A stretch of 64,000 nt of DNA from Ancistrus triradiatus (taxonomy: Eukaryota; Chordata; Actinopteri; Siluriformes; Loricariidae): the NCBI GenBank assembly GCA_025084515.1, contig JAJAGP010000553.1, positions 1-64,000 on the forward strand, read 5' to 3'. Made by a program: the position numbers and the translations under genes. Under the pieces are notes generated by a model that saw only the letters and a program-made list of their open reading frames with translations, was not told the DNA's origin and did not search any database. Below are positions 45,929 through 55,113 of this stretch, piece after piece (position 1 is the first letter of the stretch; each line of letters opens with the position of its first letter).

Positions 45929-46350
45929 ACAACTTTAAATCAGAAAAAGTCGGGACAGTATGGAAAATGCACATTTTCAAAAATCCAGTGATCCTTACAT
46001 TTACTTTGACTTTTGTATTTAATTGCAGACAGTAGGAACCCTAGATATTTCAGATTTTGTCTGGTCAGCTTCATTTCATTTACTTATAGAGATCCATTCC
46101 TGCATTTGAAACTTGCAACACATTCTAAAAAAAAGTTGGGACAGGAGAAATTTAGGTCTAGTGTTGAGGTTAAAAAAAAAACTAAAACAGCAACTGCTGT
46201 CACCACAGAAGTGTAAATTACCTTTGACAAGGGAACTGAACCAACCCCATACCATGACAGAGCCTGGCTTTTGAACTTGTTGCTGATAACAGTCTGGATG
46301 GTTCCTTAAAAAAAAAGATGTGGAATGCTGATTGGTCTGACCACAATACA
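45929..46350 (-). mobile_element. Tc1-like transposon, family 1, copy J (deleted)
   Basis: Starts tacaactttaaatcagaaaa then agtcgggacagtatggaaaa, a good family 1 terminus. The inner block tgcaacacattctaaaaaaa follows. It then jumps to a transposase scrap (CYQQQVQKPGSVMV on the minus strand, about 46300-46250) and stops. Most of the gene and the right end are lost. Confidence 0.82.
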
Positions 46351-46384
46351 CGTTTTAATTGTGTGATGATGTTAGGATTTCAGA

Positions 46385-46665
46385 TCCTAACACCTACGTT
46401 CAATCCCACAGTGGCAAGGAAAAAGTCCCTAAGTGTTATGAGGAAGAAACCTTGGGAGGACCAAGACGCAAAAAGGGACCCAACCCCTTAGGTCGCGTAG
46501 ATGATAAATCTAAGAATGAAACTAATTTATCTAAACTAATAAGTCATAGTTCAAATAAAATGTAAAATATGCACATCGGCATTAAGTAGTCCGAAACACA
46601 GAGTCACTCCAGGATCCTGAGTCTAAGCAGGAAAGTCGTTGGCGGCACTTCATACCCATTTACAT
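46385..46665 (-). repeat. Tailed retroposon (family R), copy 4
   Basis: cccacagtggcaaggaaaaa, then cttgggaggaccaagacgca and aaaagggacccaacccctta, is the complement of 38090-38330. Then atcctgagtctaagcaggaa matches 38100. The tail is missing. Confidence 0.75.
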
Positions 46666-46827
46666 ATACAGATAGTCCTTGGGTTACGACGGTCTCGAGT
46701 TATGACGTTACGTGATTACGACACATCTCCCATTTACTGTATAAAGCCTTGTTTCGACTTAAGTGGTTTTGCGTCGTAAACGTCATAACGCGAACTTCGT
46801 GTTTGGTGTACGCGGCGGAAGAATACC

Positions 46828-47431
46828 GTATTTTTCGGGCTATAAAGCGCACCGGGTTATAAGACTCTATATCAATGATCGACTGCTAACGGGTCTATTT
46901 TCATACATAAAGCGCACCGGGTTATAAGGCGCATGAAATGAAACAAAACTCTTATGTTCCGTCGGAAACTCAGTTTGGTCTTCTTTACCTGGCGCTTCCT
47001 CCACTTCCGTATCATTGATTCGTTAATGTTGAATTCTCTCGCAGTTGCTCTATGTCCATGTTGTACTGCGTGAACGATAGCGTTGAGTTTGAAATCCGCT
47101 TTGAAAATGTATGAATGAATGCACGTACCCTAATGCTGAAGCACATACCGTATTACTCCGCGATGCTGCGCACTACGGTTGCCGTAAACTTCGTAACTTA
47201 TCAAGGCCGTGCTAAAACATTTTGACAGATTTATGAGCGCTGTGTACCATCTACAATCGGTTCTAGGTCAGAGGTCAGAAAAGCACAACTCAGGGAAGAA
47301 ATTAATCATTTAACATTTAGAAAAAACGGCCACCGCCATTTTTAAAGGTGCACTGTCGATTTTTTTTTTTTGAGAAAGTTAAAAGGATTTTTAAGTGCGC
47401 ATTTTTATGGTCCGAAAAAAAAAATACGGGT
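46828..47431 (-). mobile_element. Pogo-like DNA transposon remnant
   Basis: Inverted ends ccgtatttttcgggctataa at left and, inverted, ccgaaaaaaaaaatacgg at right, each flanked by TA, the target of pogo/Tc1-superfamily elements. Repeated aaagcgcaccgggttataag sits at 46844 and 46908. About 604 bp, with most of the transposase gone. It lies inside family P DNA, so it is the younger of the two. Confidence 0.6.
46957..47110 (-). pseudogene. Pogo-like transposase N-terminal helix-turn-helix
   Basis: The minus strand is open and reads FKLNAIVHAVQHGHRATARE then FNINESMIRKWRKRQVKKTK. This resembles the Brinker-type DNA-binding domain at the N-terminus of POGK-like transposases, with the WRK basic end. 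The CENP-B and DDE domains are absent. The domain would bind the element's ends. Confidence 0.65.
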
Positions 47432-47749
47432 TACACGGTTAATTACGCGGGGACTCGTTTTTGGATAATTACTTGTGTTAGGAAAAGGTGTTTGGAATAG
47501 GATAAAGTGCTTACGTATGTTATTTTACGTAACAGTAATGTACGTATGTTCCAACTTTCACCACCGGAAAAAAAATTGGGTTTTTTTTTTTTTTTACGAC
47601 GGGCCACCCAAGGAACGGATTTCTGGCGGCGGTGTAAGTCGAGGGGGGCGGGCCCTACCAGGAGCGGGACTTAACCCTTCTTGTAAACTTAAAATTTGAT
47701 TACACGGTCTTGCCCAATCCAAAAAGCAAATTAAGGTTTAAGAGGGGGG

Positions 47750-47880
47750 TTATATGAGCCTTTGCTCAAGGACCCAAACAGTGGCCGGGATTGGCAGATG
47801 GTGGAGAGAATTTGAAAACCTGGGACTTTTCGTCCATAGTCCAGTACCCTTAACAGCTAGGGCTACCACAGAGTCCCCCC
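47750..47880 (-). repeat. tRNA-derived SINE (family S), copy 2, noisy
   Basis: tttgctcaaggacccaaaca, then cgtccatagtccagtaccct and ctagggctaccacagagtcc follow the copy at 29490-29600 in order. There are about ten extra single bases and one larger insertion near 47790, far more indels than between the other two copies. Confidence 0.75.
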
Positions 47881-47884
47881 ACAG

Positions 47885-49820
47885 GTTCTAATAAATCTAA
47901 AATCCAGTACGGCAGATTAACCGGAGGGAGGGAGGAGAATGTTATGTCCTTTATGGTTGGCCAGGGTTAATATGGTTGGGGGCTGGGAAGGCCGACGATT
48001 GGAGGAAGCAGCTTGGAAACACGAAGCTGGAAGGGGATATGATTGAAAAAACAATCATGTTTGTGGGGCCAGGGAAAAACTGGTATCGGGAACACAGCTC
48101 GGAGAGAAAAACAGAAAATGTAATTAGTTATTGATTAAGAGCAGGACAACCAGGTCTATTAAACAACACTGATGCCATGTGTACATGAGACCCCGGCCGG
48201 CTTTAGCTATTAGCAGCATAAGCTAGGAAAAAAGGGAAAGAAACCGGAGGAAGGTAAACCAACAGCCAAGAGGCGCGCACCATTGGAGGGGACATCGGCA
48301 GCCCCACGGGAGGGCAGGAGAGAAGACAGCAACCAAAAACTGATCATATTAAGACTCTGACTCTGGGAAACCCCAGTTTTCTGCCCTTAGACTAAACCGC
48401 GCAAAAGATGCACAGTCAAGATCCACGAGGGACCGAAAGGCCCAGTTTTCAAGGCCAGGAACCCACCCAACCCGGAACAAAACTCCCAGGCTAACAGACG
48501 AAAGGCAGGGCCAGGGCCAGACCATCATGCATTCCCAGGGACTCGGGCCCCAGTGACCCCAGCCATGCATCCCAGCTCCTAAAATCTAGTCAAAAGCCTG
48601 CAAAATTAGATATGTCTTAGGCCTAGGACTTAAACTTTGGAGAGTGTCTGAGCTTGAACTAAAGTGGGGAGTTTATTCCATTAGGTGGGGGGGTTTCATG
48701 TATGAGGAACGCCTTTACCCCTGTGTGACTTTTTGTAAATTTTCTAGGGAAAACTTAAAAAGAGTCCTGACATTCCTGCGAACGAAAAGTTAGTAAGTAG
48801 AGTAGATGTGCTGATTTATAAAGACTCTAAGGAGTTCAACTCAGATAATGTGGGGTCAGGCCATGTTTAGAGCTTATGAGTTTATAAAAAAAAGAAGTAT
48901 TTTGGAATCAATGCGGAAGTTTAACTGGTAACCAAGTGGCAGTGTAGTTGGAGTGATGATAAAACAGGGAAAATGATTTATGATTCAAAAATTTTCTAGT
49001 TCAATTTAGCACTCGGGAAGTGAATTCTAAAAAACTAATTGAAGTTTATTTATAGATTACTAGGAGCATCCAGTAAGTAAGCGTTTACAGTAATCCAAAA
49101 CCTGAGGGTTATAAAACCACATGGAACCAAGTTTCTCCCACATGATTTTAGGAGAGAGATCTGAATCAGTTTTTTACATATGGAATGGGCCAGTTGCTGA
49201 ACAGCCATTTTAATTTAGAATAGATTGTCGCCAACCTGTCTCTCACAGGCCTTGGGTTTCACTAATAAAATCCTCAGTTTTATCTCAGTTTAAGTAAACA
49301 GGAGAAAATTTAAAATAACATCCAATCTTTTATTTCTTTACAACAGGACATCAAATTTTTGCTGAACTGTAAGGCCATCATTTGTTTGGGTACTTGATAT
49401 GTTACCCGCTGTGTATCCATCTGCATAGCAGTGGAAAAATAATGCCAGGTATACAAAAATAATTGAGGGCCTAGTGCGAATATATAGAGGAGACCACTAA
49501 AAGAGGGCCAAGCCAACTGACCCCGGGAGGGCACACCCATCTTTCACTTTTTGAGTGGAGGGCTTAGAACGTTACAATATTTTTACATATAAACAAACTA
49601 GTACCGGGTCAGTTCAACGTAGGATTTCAACAAAAAAAGTCGCCTAATCCCTTAATACCTATAATATTAATATTTCTAGTCGGTTAGTAACAACATCATG
49701 GAAACCTATAGTGTCAAATATGCACTTAAATCTAAAACCATAACGAGGAAAAGAAAATACACCCATTATCTGGGGGACATTAATAAAAATCATTTAGTAA
49801 ACTCTAATTAATTAAATGTC
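47885..49820 (-). pseudogene. L2-like LINE, RT C-terminus and 3' region (outer element, part 3)
   Basis: Minus strand from 49820: a damaged LDLSA block, then GVPSRGQ with extra bases (the GVPQGS block, about 49540), FHCYAD (about 49430, active site without the second Asp visible in frame), LDYCKRLLTGCS (about 49090) with SINKLQLV, and finally LLRVFINQ and TLFKFSLENLQKVTQG wording near 48840-48720. The 3' region continues to about 47885. This continues the RT at 54381-55113 across the LTR retrotransposon. Many single-base insertions break the frame. Confidence 0.7.
49816..49820. repeat. Target-site duplication (left), 5 bp
   Basis: atgtc occurs here and at 54376-54380, directly outside the two LTR ends. 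A 5-bp duplication is usual for Ty3/gypsy integration. Confidence 0.85.
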
Positions 49821-50445
49821 TGTAAAGGAACAGTGAGGGCGAGGGACGGAAGGGCGGACAAAACGCAGGTTCAAAAAGAAAGAGGTTTAATTAATGGCAT
49901 AAACAACAGAAAAATAGACAGAGCGAAATACGAGTTGAACATAAAAACTAGGACCGAAGCCGGAAAAAAAGGGTTGGAACATAAAACCGGAAGAAAAAAA
50001 ACAGGTAAGGGGTAACATAAAAAAGACCGAGGGGTCACCAAAAAACCAGGTGGCAATTAACAAAAAACATTGGAAGGGAGGTCGCCTTAAAAAGGCAGCA
50101 ATTTACCCTGAAACATGGCCCATTGGCCACGACGGACACAGACGAAGGGCGGAGGGGCAAGGAAGGATAACGCGTAGGGATGCGGGGATAGCCCTGGACG
50201 ACGAGGTAAGTGCGAGGTAGAAATAAATGGCCATTGGAGTTGAAGACGGCGGGGGTTTTCGGAACGCGAAAATGGCGTGGGGGAAAACAACCAATAAACC
50301 CGCGAGTTGAGTCTCTCAACGGGGGCGGCGGCTTTTTTGTAGGAAGCCCCACAGATGGAACGCGACAGAGTGATTTCACGGTTTTAGGTGCTTCCTGATT
50401 GGTCCGTGCAGCAAGTGCGGCCGCTGGCCGTGGGCGCGTGGACCA
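49821..50445 (-). repeat. 3' LTR of the retrotransposon
   Basis: On the plus strand it begins tgtaaaggaacagtgagggc and ends gccgtgggcgcgtggacca. Shared blocks with the 5' LTR include aacgcaggttcaaaaa, gtggcaattaacaaaaaa and cttcctgattggtccgtgca. At about 625 bp it is longer than the other LTR (556 bp), partly from homopolymer expansions. Confidence 0.8.
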
Positions 50446-50468
50446 GGGAGGCCCCCCTCCCCCCAAGG
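50446..50468 (-). promoter_or_regulatory. Polypurine tract
   Basis: On the minus strand ccttggggggaggggggcc runs directly into the start of the 3' LTR. This is the place and composition of the plus-strand primer of LTR retrotransposons. Confidence 0.65.
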
Positions 50469-50859
50469 AGGTCCGAAGATGAAACAGCTAGAATCCCAAG
50501 GAACGAAAACCCCAGGGGCACCAGTTCCGTTTCAGGCGGGTCCTCCTCGCCGGGGCGGGGAACCCCCCTCCTTTTGGAAGGGGGACGCCCACAGTCGGGG
50601 AGTGGCTGGAGAACGGGAAGGCGAAGGAAGGGAGAGCGGGAAGGAGTGCCAAAGAGGGGACGAGAGGCAGGAGAAGGACGAGCCAGGGTAGGGTGGCGGG
50701 GGGAAGGAGGAGAGGAGGTACCTATCGAACCTCATGGAAAAGTCGGACGACGTTTTGAGTGTGGCTGGACAGGGCGGAACGTCGACGACGCCGTGAGGGC
50801 CGGGCGAAGCGGAAACAGACAAGATTGAGGGAGAACAGAAGACGGAGAGGGAAGGGAGA

Positions 50860-51330
50860 TGGAGGAGGGGAAGCTCGCCTCAGTCGACGGACGACGAGGA
50901 GGGACGGCGGGAGCGGAGTCGACGACGACGACGAGGCACGGCCGAGCGAGGGTTCGACGGGACGTGAGGGGGCCGCGCGGAGGCGGTGTCGACGACGGGG
51001 AGGGCCGGCGAGCGGGGTCGACGACGGGGGGGCCGGACGGGAGCGGGGTCGACGATGGGAGGGGGCCGGGGCCATGAAAGCGGGGTGGCGACGAAGATAG
51101 GAAGGCAGGGGGGGGGGCGGAAAGGGGGAGCGGGCGAGGTCGACGACGAAAGGAGGCGGGAGCCCGAGGGGGGTCTCCAGTCGACGAACCCGAGGAGCAA
51201 GGCGAGCGGGGATTGTCGGCAACCTTGTCGACGACGAGATGTAGGCGAGCAGGACGGGGTCACGATTTTGGTTGTGAGGCAGTGGCCGGAGCGGGCGTGT
51301 CGACGAACGGGAGGGGCAGCGGCGAGCGGA
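50860..51330. repeat. GC-rich gtcgacgacg repeat region
   Basis: gtcgacgacg-type blocks recur at about 50915, 50987, 51017, 51047, 51138, 51178 and 51225, with ggagggccgg and gagcgggg between them, spaced about 30 bp in the best part. Frames of 110-200 codons on both strands are by-products of this composition. The repeat is imperfect and may be affected by assembly noise. Confidence 0.7.
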
Positions 51331-51349
51331 GTTCAAATGACGAGGAGGG

Positions 51350-51444
51350 CTAACTGAAAGGGCCTAGTGGCAGGCATATCACAGGGAGAGAATAAAAGAG
51401 GCCAAGGCAAAACTGACCCTGAGGCACAACCCTTAACTTCAACT
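51350..51444 (-). pseudogene. Isolated LINE RT scrap (GVPQGS block)
   Basis: The minus strand reads VPQGQF then LFYSLPVICLPLG, a slightly broken GVPQGSVLGP-type RT block. The outer LINE has its own copy of this block at about 49540, so this is another LINE's fragment, here abutting an LTR-like piece at 51445. Confidence 0.5.
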
Positions 51445-51600
51445 TGTACGGACAAGTGAGGCGAGGGGACGAAGGCGGAGGAACCAAAAACGCAGGTCAA
51501 AAAGAAAAGGGGTTTGTTTTATTAAATGGCATTCATAAAAATAACAGAAAATAGGCCAGGGAGCAAAAAGAGGCCTGGAGAGCGGTTTTGTCGACGACGT
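51445..51600 (-). repeat. Third, partial LTR copy inside the element
   Basis: tgtacggacaagtgaggcga, then ggaaccaaaaacgcaggtca and tggcattcataaaaataaca follows the start of the LTR at 53820-53930 (plus-strand view). Only the first 110-150 bp is present; it then changes to gtcgacgacg repeat wording. Confidence 0.65.
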
Positions 51601-51794
51601 GAGGATGGGAGAGCGGTTGGTTTCTGGTGACTGAATGAACCCAGACCGGCTCTGGTTTTTTCCTTGCATTACCCTCTCCGACGTGGGCTCCGAATATTAG
51701 GGGCCGGGTGTATTCTGGGCCTCTGGCGGGCGGCAGCATTAGTCCTCCATTTTTTTCTTTTTTTGTTTGGATCTGTCGATGAAATTGATGGGGT

Positions 51795-52185
51795 CTCCCC
51801 TAGAGGGAGAACAGTCTCTGGAAGGGTTATCCCCAGAGGAGGGACAGTCTTGGAAAAGGTCCTCCCCAGGAGGGAGACAGTTCTCTGGAAGGGTGCTCCC
51901 CAGAGGGAGGAGACAGTCTCTTGGAAAGGGGTCTCCCAGAGGGAGGACAGTCTCGGAAAAGGGGTCTCCCCAGTGAGACAGTCTCTGGAAGGGTCTCTGC
52001 GGTAAGAGGACAAGTCTCTGGGGAAAGGGTCTCTGCGGGAAGAAGGACGGTCTCTGGAAACGGACCCTCTGCGGGAAGAGAGTTTTCTCTGGACGGATCT
52101 CTGGCGGAAAGAGGACGTTTCTCTGGACGGGTCTCTGCGGAAAGAGAGTTCTCTGGAAAAGAACGGGCGGACTCTGGCAAGCCTC
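51795..52185. repeat. Minisatellite, about 33-bp unit, 11 copies
   Basis: A cagtctctggaa core recurs at 51812, 51845, 51878, 51914, 51948, 51979, 52011, 52048, about 52082, 52115 and 52149. Spacings run 31-37 bp around 33 bp (11 codons). On the minus strand two overlapping frames (334 and 322 codons, 51669-52707) read Arg/Pro/Ser-rich repeats such as RDPSRETSSF. Confidence 0.88.
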
Positions 52186-52199
52186 TGAAGGGACGGGCG

Positions 52200-52545
52200 G
52201 GGCCTTCTCGGCAAAGCCTGTGATGGAATAGGCGGGTTGGCCTCTGGAAACGGGCCTCTGTTGGAGGGCACACAGGCCTCTGGAAATAGGGCCTCTTTTG
52301 CTTGAGGGCGCACGGGCCTTCTGGAAGGGGCCTCTGTTGAAGCACCGGGGCCCTCTGGAAAAAGCAGCCTCTGTTGGATGGCCCTGTTTCGATGCAAGGG
52401 GCCACTGGAAACTGGCTGAGGCCCGGGATGCAGCCACTGGAACTGCTGATGCCCGGGGGGAAATTTGCACCACTGGAAACTGGCTGACGCCCAGGATGCA
52501 GGCCAACTGGAACTGGGCTGACGGCCCTGGGATGCAGCTAAACTT
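52200..52545. repeat. Second minisatellite block (ggcctctgg units)
   Basis: Units containing ggcctctggaaa and gggcctctgttg recur from 52220 to 52390, then shift to ccactggaactggctga units to 52545. They continue the open minus-strand frames of the 33-bp array. Confidence 0.75.
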
Positions 52546-52789
52546 GGTCCCTGCAAAAAAAAGAAAAAGCCTGGGGAGCAATGCATTGGCATGAATGTTC
52601 GTGTGGTTGGGGGGCAGGAGTAAGGGACACTGGACTGGGGGGTTGAAAAAAACGGCGCTGTCCCGTTGTGCAAAAGTCCCAGGGGTTGCCAGGAATGGGC
52701 ACATCACAACGAAGGGACACCTGAAAGGTCAACTACAGGGGACTGCAAGTGGTCGGCCTACACGAACAATCCACAACTAAAGGTTTCGG

Positions 52790-53110
52790 AGCAACAGGGA
52801 CTAGTTCGGTATGGGATCTGGGAACTCCGTTTTTAACCCACCACTAGACAGGTTCGGATATGGGAAAACTAGAGGGGTTGGGAAAACATGGACTATTCGG
52901 ACGACTAGAAAAGGTTGGATATGGAACCAGAGTGGCTAGAAAACCTGACTTATCGGGGAACTAAGAGGGGTAGGCTACGAATTCAGGGCGGTTAAGGACC
53001 GGAAATTATCGACATCTTAGGAGGGTTAAGAGGGTCAGGGGCATTGGAAAAAACAGAGGGAAATTAAGAGACGCGGACTATTGAGGAATAGAGGGTCGGT
53101 TGCAAGGCAC
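52790..53110. repeat. Degenerate minisatellite, about 54-bp unit
   Basis: Variants of gactattcggacgactaga recur near 52799, 52891, 52947, 53000 and 53074, with ggttggatatgga between. Spacing is irregular (53-92 bp). Confidence 0.5.
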
Positions 53111-53189
53111 TAGATTAGATTAGAATGTGTTAGGTTTAGGGAACACTACTATTTAAAAAAGACAAACTAGAGTACCGGGGGGACCCCCA

Positions 53190-53620
53190 TAATGTGCGTA
53201 TGGCTGAACACTTTACCTAGGGGGGGTCCGGCTGGGTTGGCAAAGCTCGGAAATTCCAAGCACGTGACCAGGCCAAGGGGCCAGGCTGGAAAGGGGAGGA
53301 ACGGACCCAGAGCAATCGGAATAGGGCCATGTCAACAGGACATCTGTGGTTTCCTTTGCGGAGTAAGCCTGCAGGGAAAAGAGAAAAAAAACCCGGAAAA
53401 ACCCGTGGCTTTGGGTGGGCCCGTTGCAAACCCCCGTTGGGGAAGCCAAAAGCAAAAACTCCAGCATTCTTCCCAGGAATAGGGGAAAAAAAACTGTCCC
53501 CGAGGTTCCTGCTTGGGCAAATCGGCCCAAAAAGCTGGGTGGCCAAGTTTTCTGGGCTTCACCGAAACAAAGGTGGGTTGGAGAACCTAAAAAAAGGGGA
53601 AAAAAGTTTGGCATACTAGG
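53190..53620 (-). pseudogene. Possible gag-region remnant of the LTR element
   Basis: Minus-strand frames of 96-133 codons overlap here, just downstream of the 5' LTR where gag should be. Wording such as AKETTDVLLTWPYSDC loosely resembles the helical core of fish gypsy Gag, but frames are interrupted and no zinc knuckle was found. Low confidence. Confidence 0.25.
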
Positions 53621-53819
53621 ATTTCAAAAAAGGGGAAAAAAAAGGAAAAGAAAGAAATAAACAACAATGCATTAACTGTTCAACGAACAGGCCGGCAGCA
53701 GGGCAGGAGGGGATAAAGGATCGCCATTGAAATGGCCGAGGAAAGCAGAAAAAAGGAGAGAGGAAGGAGAGGTAGGAGGGTAGGAAGAAACCTGCCGTCT
53801 CATTGTCGGTGGGTTATTC

Positions 53820-54375
53820 TGTAACGGGACAAGTGAGGCGGAGGGACGAAGGCGAGACGGGAAACGCAGGTTCAAAAAAGAAAAAAGGGTTTTATAATGG
53901 GCATCCATCATCATAAATAAACAACAGAAAAAATCATTAGGCAGAGCCGAAAATACGGGTTGTTGAACATAAACTAGACCGACGTTCGGGAAAAAAAAAC
54001 CAGGTGTGTGAACATAAACGAAAACAGGGTAGGTAGGTAAAACTTGGGGTAGGTAAAAATAAACAAAGACCGAGGTCGCAAAAACAGGGTGGCAATTAAC
54101 AAAAAAACACGGAAAGGGGAGGCTAAAAGGAGGGCAATACCTGAACATGCACGGGCAACGGACGGACACGGACCCAAAGGCGAAGGGGGCCCAAGGGAGG
54201 ATACGCGTAGGGACGCAAAATAAAAGCCTGGACGACGAGTAGGAATTTAAATGGCACAGGAGTGAGACGCGTCGAACGCGTGTAGGAATCCCCACAGCTG
54301 AACGCGATCAGAGTGATCGTGGTAGGGCTTCCTGATTGGTCCGTGCAGCGGTGCGCGCTGCCGTGGCGCGTGACA
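53820..54375 (-). repeat. 5' LTR of the retrotransposon
   Basis: On the minus strand it starts tgtcacgcgccacggcagcg and ends ccgttaca, giving TG and CA termini. A TATA-like atttaaat lies at 54244-54251. It faces the interior correctly for minus-strand transcription. Confidence 0.82.
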
Positions 54376-54380
54376 ATGTC

Positions 54381-55113
54381 AGTACTATGATGGGGCCTGA
54401 ATCCAGACTGGACTGTTTCATAAATACCATTCCTTTGGAGGTAACTGCAGAGCTGCTGCCATTTCTTAAGATTTTGGAGAGAAAAGGTAGATTTGAAATT
54501 GGTTTATAATTAGATATCACACAAGGGTCAAGATTGGCTTTTTAAACAGTGGTTTATAACGGCACACTCAAAGGATTTGGGCATATAACCAAAGGTAAGT
54601 GATGGATTTAAAATAACTAACAGTGGCTCTATAATACTAGGTATCACTTCTTTGAGTAAACGAGCAGGAATTGGATCTAATAACATGTTGATGACTTAGA
54701 CGAGCTGATCAGTGCTGATAGTTCATTAGCTAATATTAAGATTCTAGTCTTGATTTACAGCTAATTAAACAGATGTCTACACTAGTGCTGCATCTGGAAG
54801 GTTGCTGAATAGTTTGATGATGTGATGAGCATTGAGTTTTATGCCTAATCTTATCATTAAAGAAAGTCATGAAATCATTAAAATTAAGCAGAACATGAGA
54901 ATCACTTTCTGAAGTGTTTTTAATTAAACTGTATTAAAAAGAAATCTAGGACTATACTTATTTTTCTCTAAGATTGAGGAAAAATATGCAGCTTTAGCTT
55001 TATTGAGGGTATGTTTATACTCTGCCATGCTATCCATCCAAGCAATCTTAAATACCTCTAATTTTTGTTGCCAGTTATGTTCTAAACTCTGCACTGATTG
55101 CTTTAATATATAT
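54381..55113 (-). pseudogene. L2-like LINE, RT N-terminal part (outer element, part 2)
   Basis: On the minus strand: KLEVFKIAWMDSMAEYKHTL then NKAKAAYFSSILEKNKYSPR (55090-54960), identical in type to the block at 63860-63960. A stretch with stops follows, and then ISNYKPISNLPFLSKIL (about 54520-54460), the RT entry motif, and a QSGFR-like block split near 54400. The coding sense continues at 49820 after the LTR element and joins 56616-57245 upstream. Confidence 0.8.

Larger units (their letters stand above)
46668..47661. mobile_element. DNA transposon (family P) carrying a nested pogo-like element
   Basis: The left end agtccttgggttacgacggt and the right end, read inverted (gtaagtcgag... near 47634-47660, preceded by acgacgggccacccaaggaa), form a diverged inverted repeat. 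The inner parts gttatgacgttacgtgatta and acgtatgttccaactttcac belong to one known-looking teleost element. Inside lies the pogo-like element at 46828-47431. The right end carries extra bases in homopolymers. Confidence 0.5.
49821..54375 (-). mobile_element. Non-autonomous LTR retrotransposon inserted in a LINE
   Basis: Two LTRs (49821-50445 and 53820-54375) share order and wording and bound a 3.4-kb interior. The 5-bp duplication atgtc flanks it, and a polypurine tract precedes the 3' LTR on the minus strand. The interior has no protease, RT, RNase H or integrase; it consists of GC-rich minisatellites and long repetitive open frames. Such an element would need the enzymes of an autonomous relative. 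Extra single bases throughout suggest sequencing noise. Insertion splits the L2-like LINE between RT blocks. Confidence 0.8.

Noticed and set aside
50722..51336. 204-codon minus-strand frame, Arg/Pro/Ser-rich
   Set aside because: It lies in the GC-rich gtcgacgacg repeat, with frames open on several strands; no family resemblance.
51669..52707. 334- and 322-codon minus-strand frames as a host gene
   Set aside because: Two overlapping frames both read tandem repeats within the LTR element; no host-protein similarity and no splice context.
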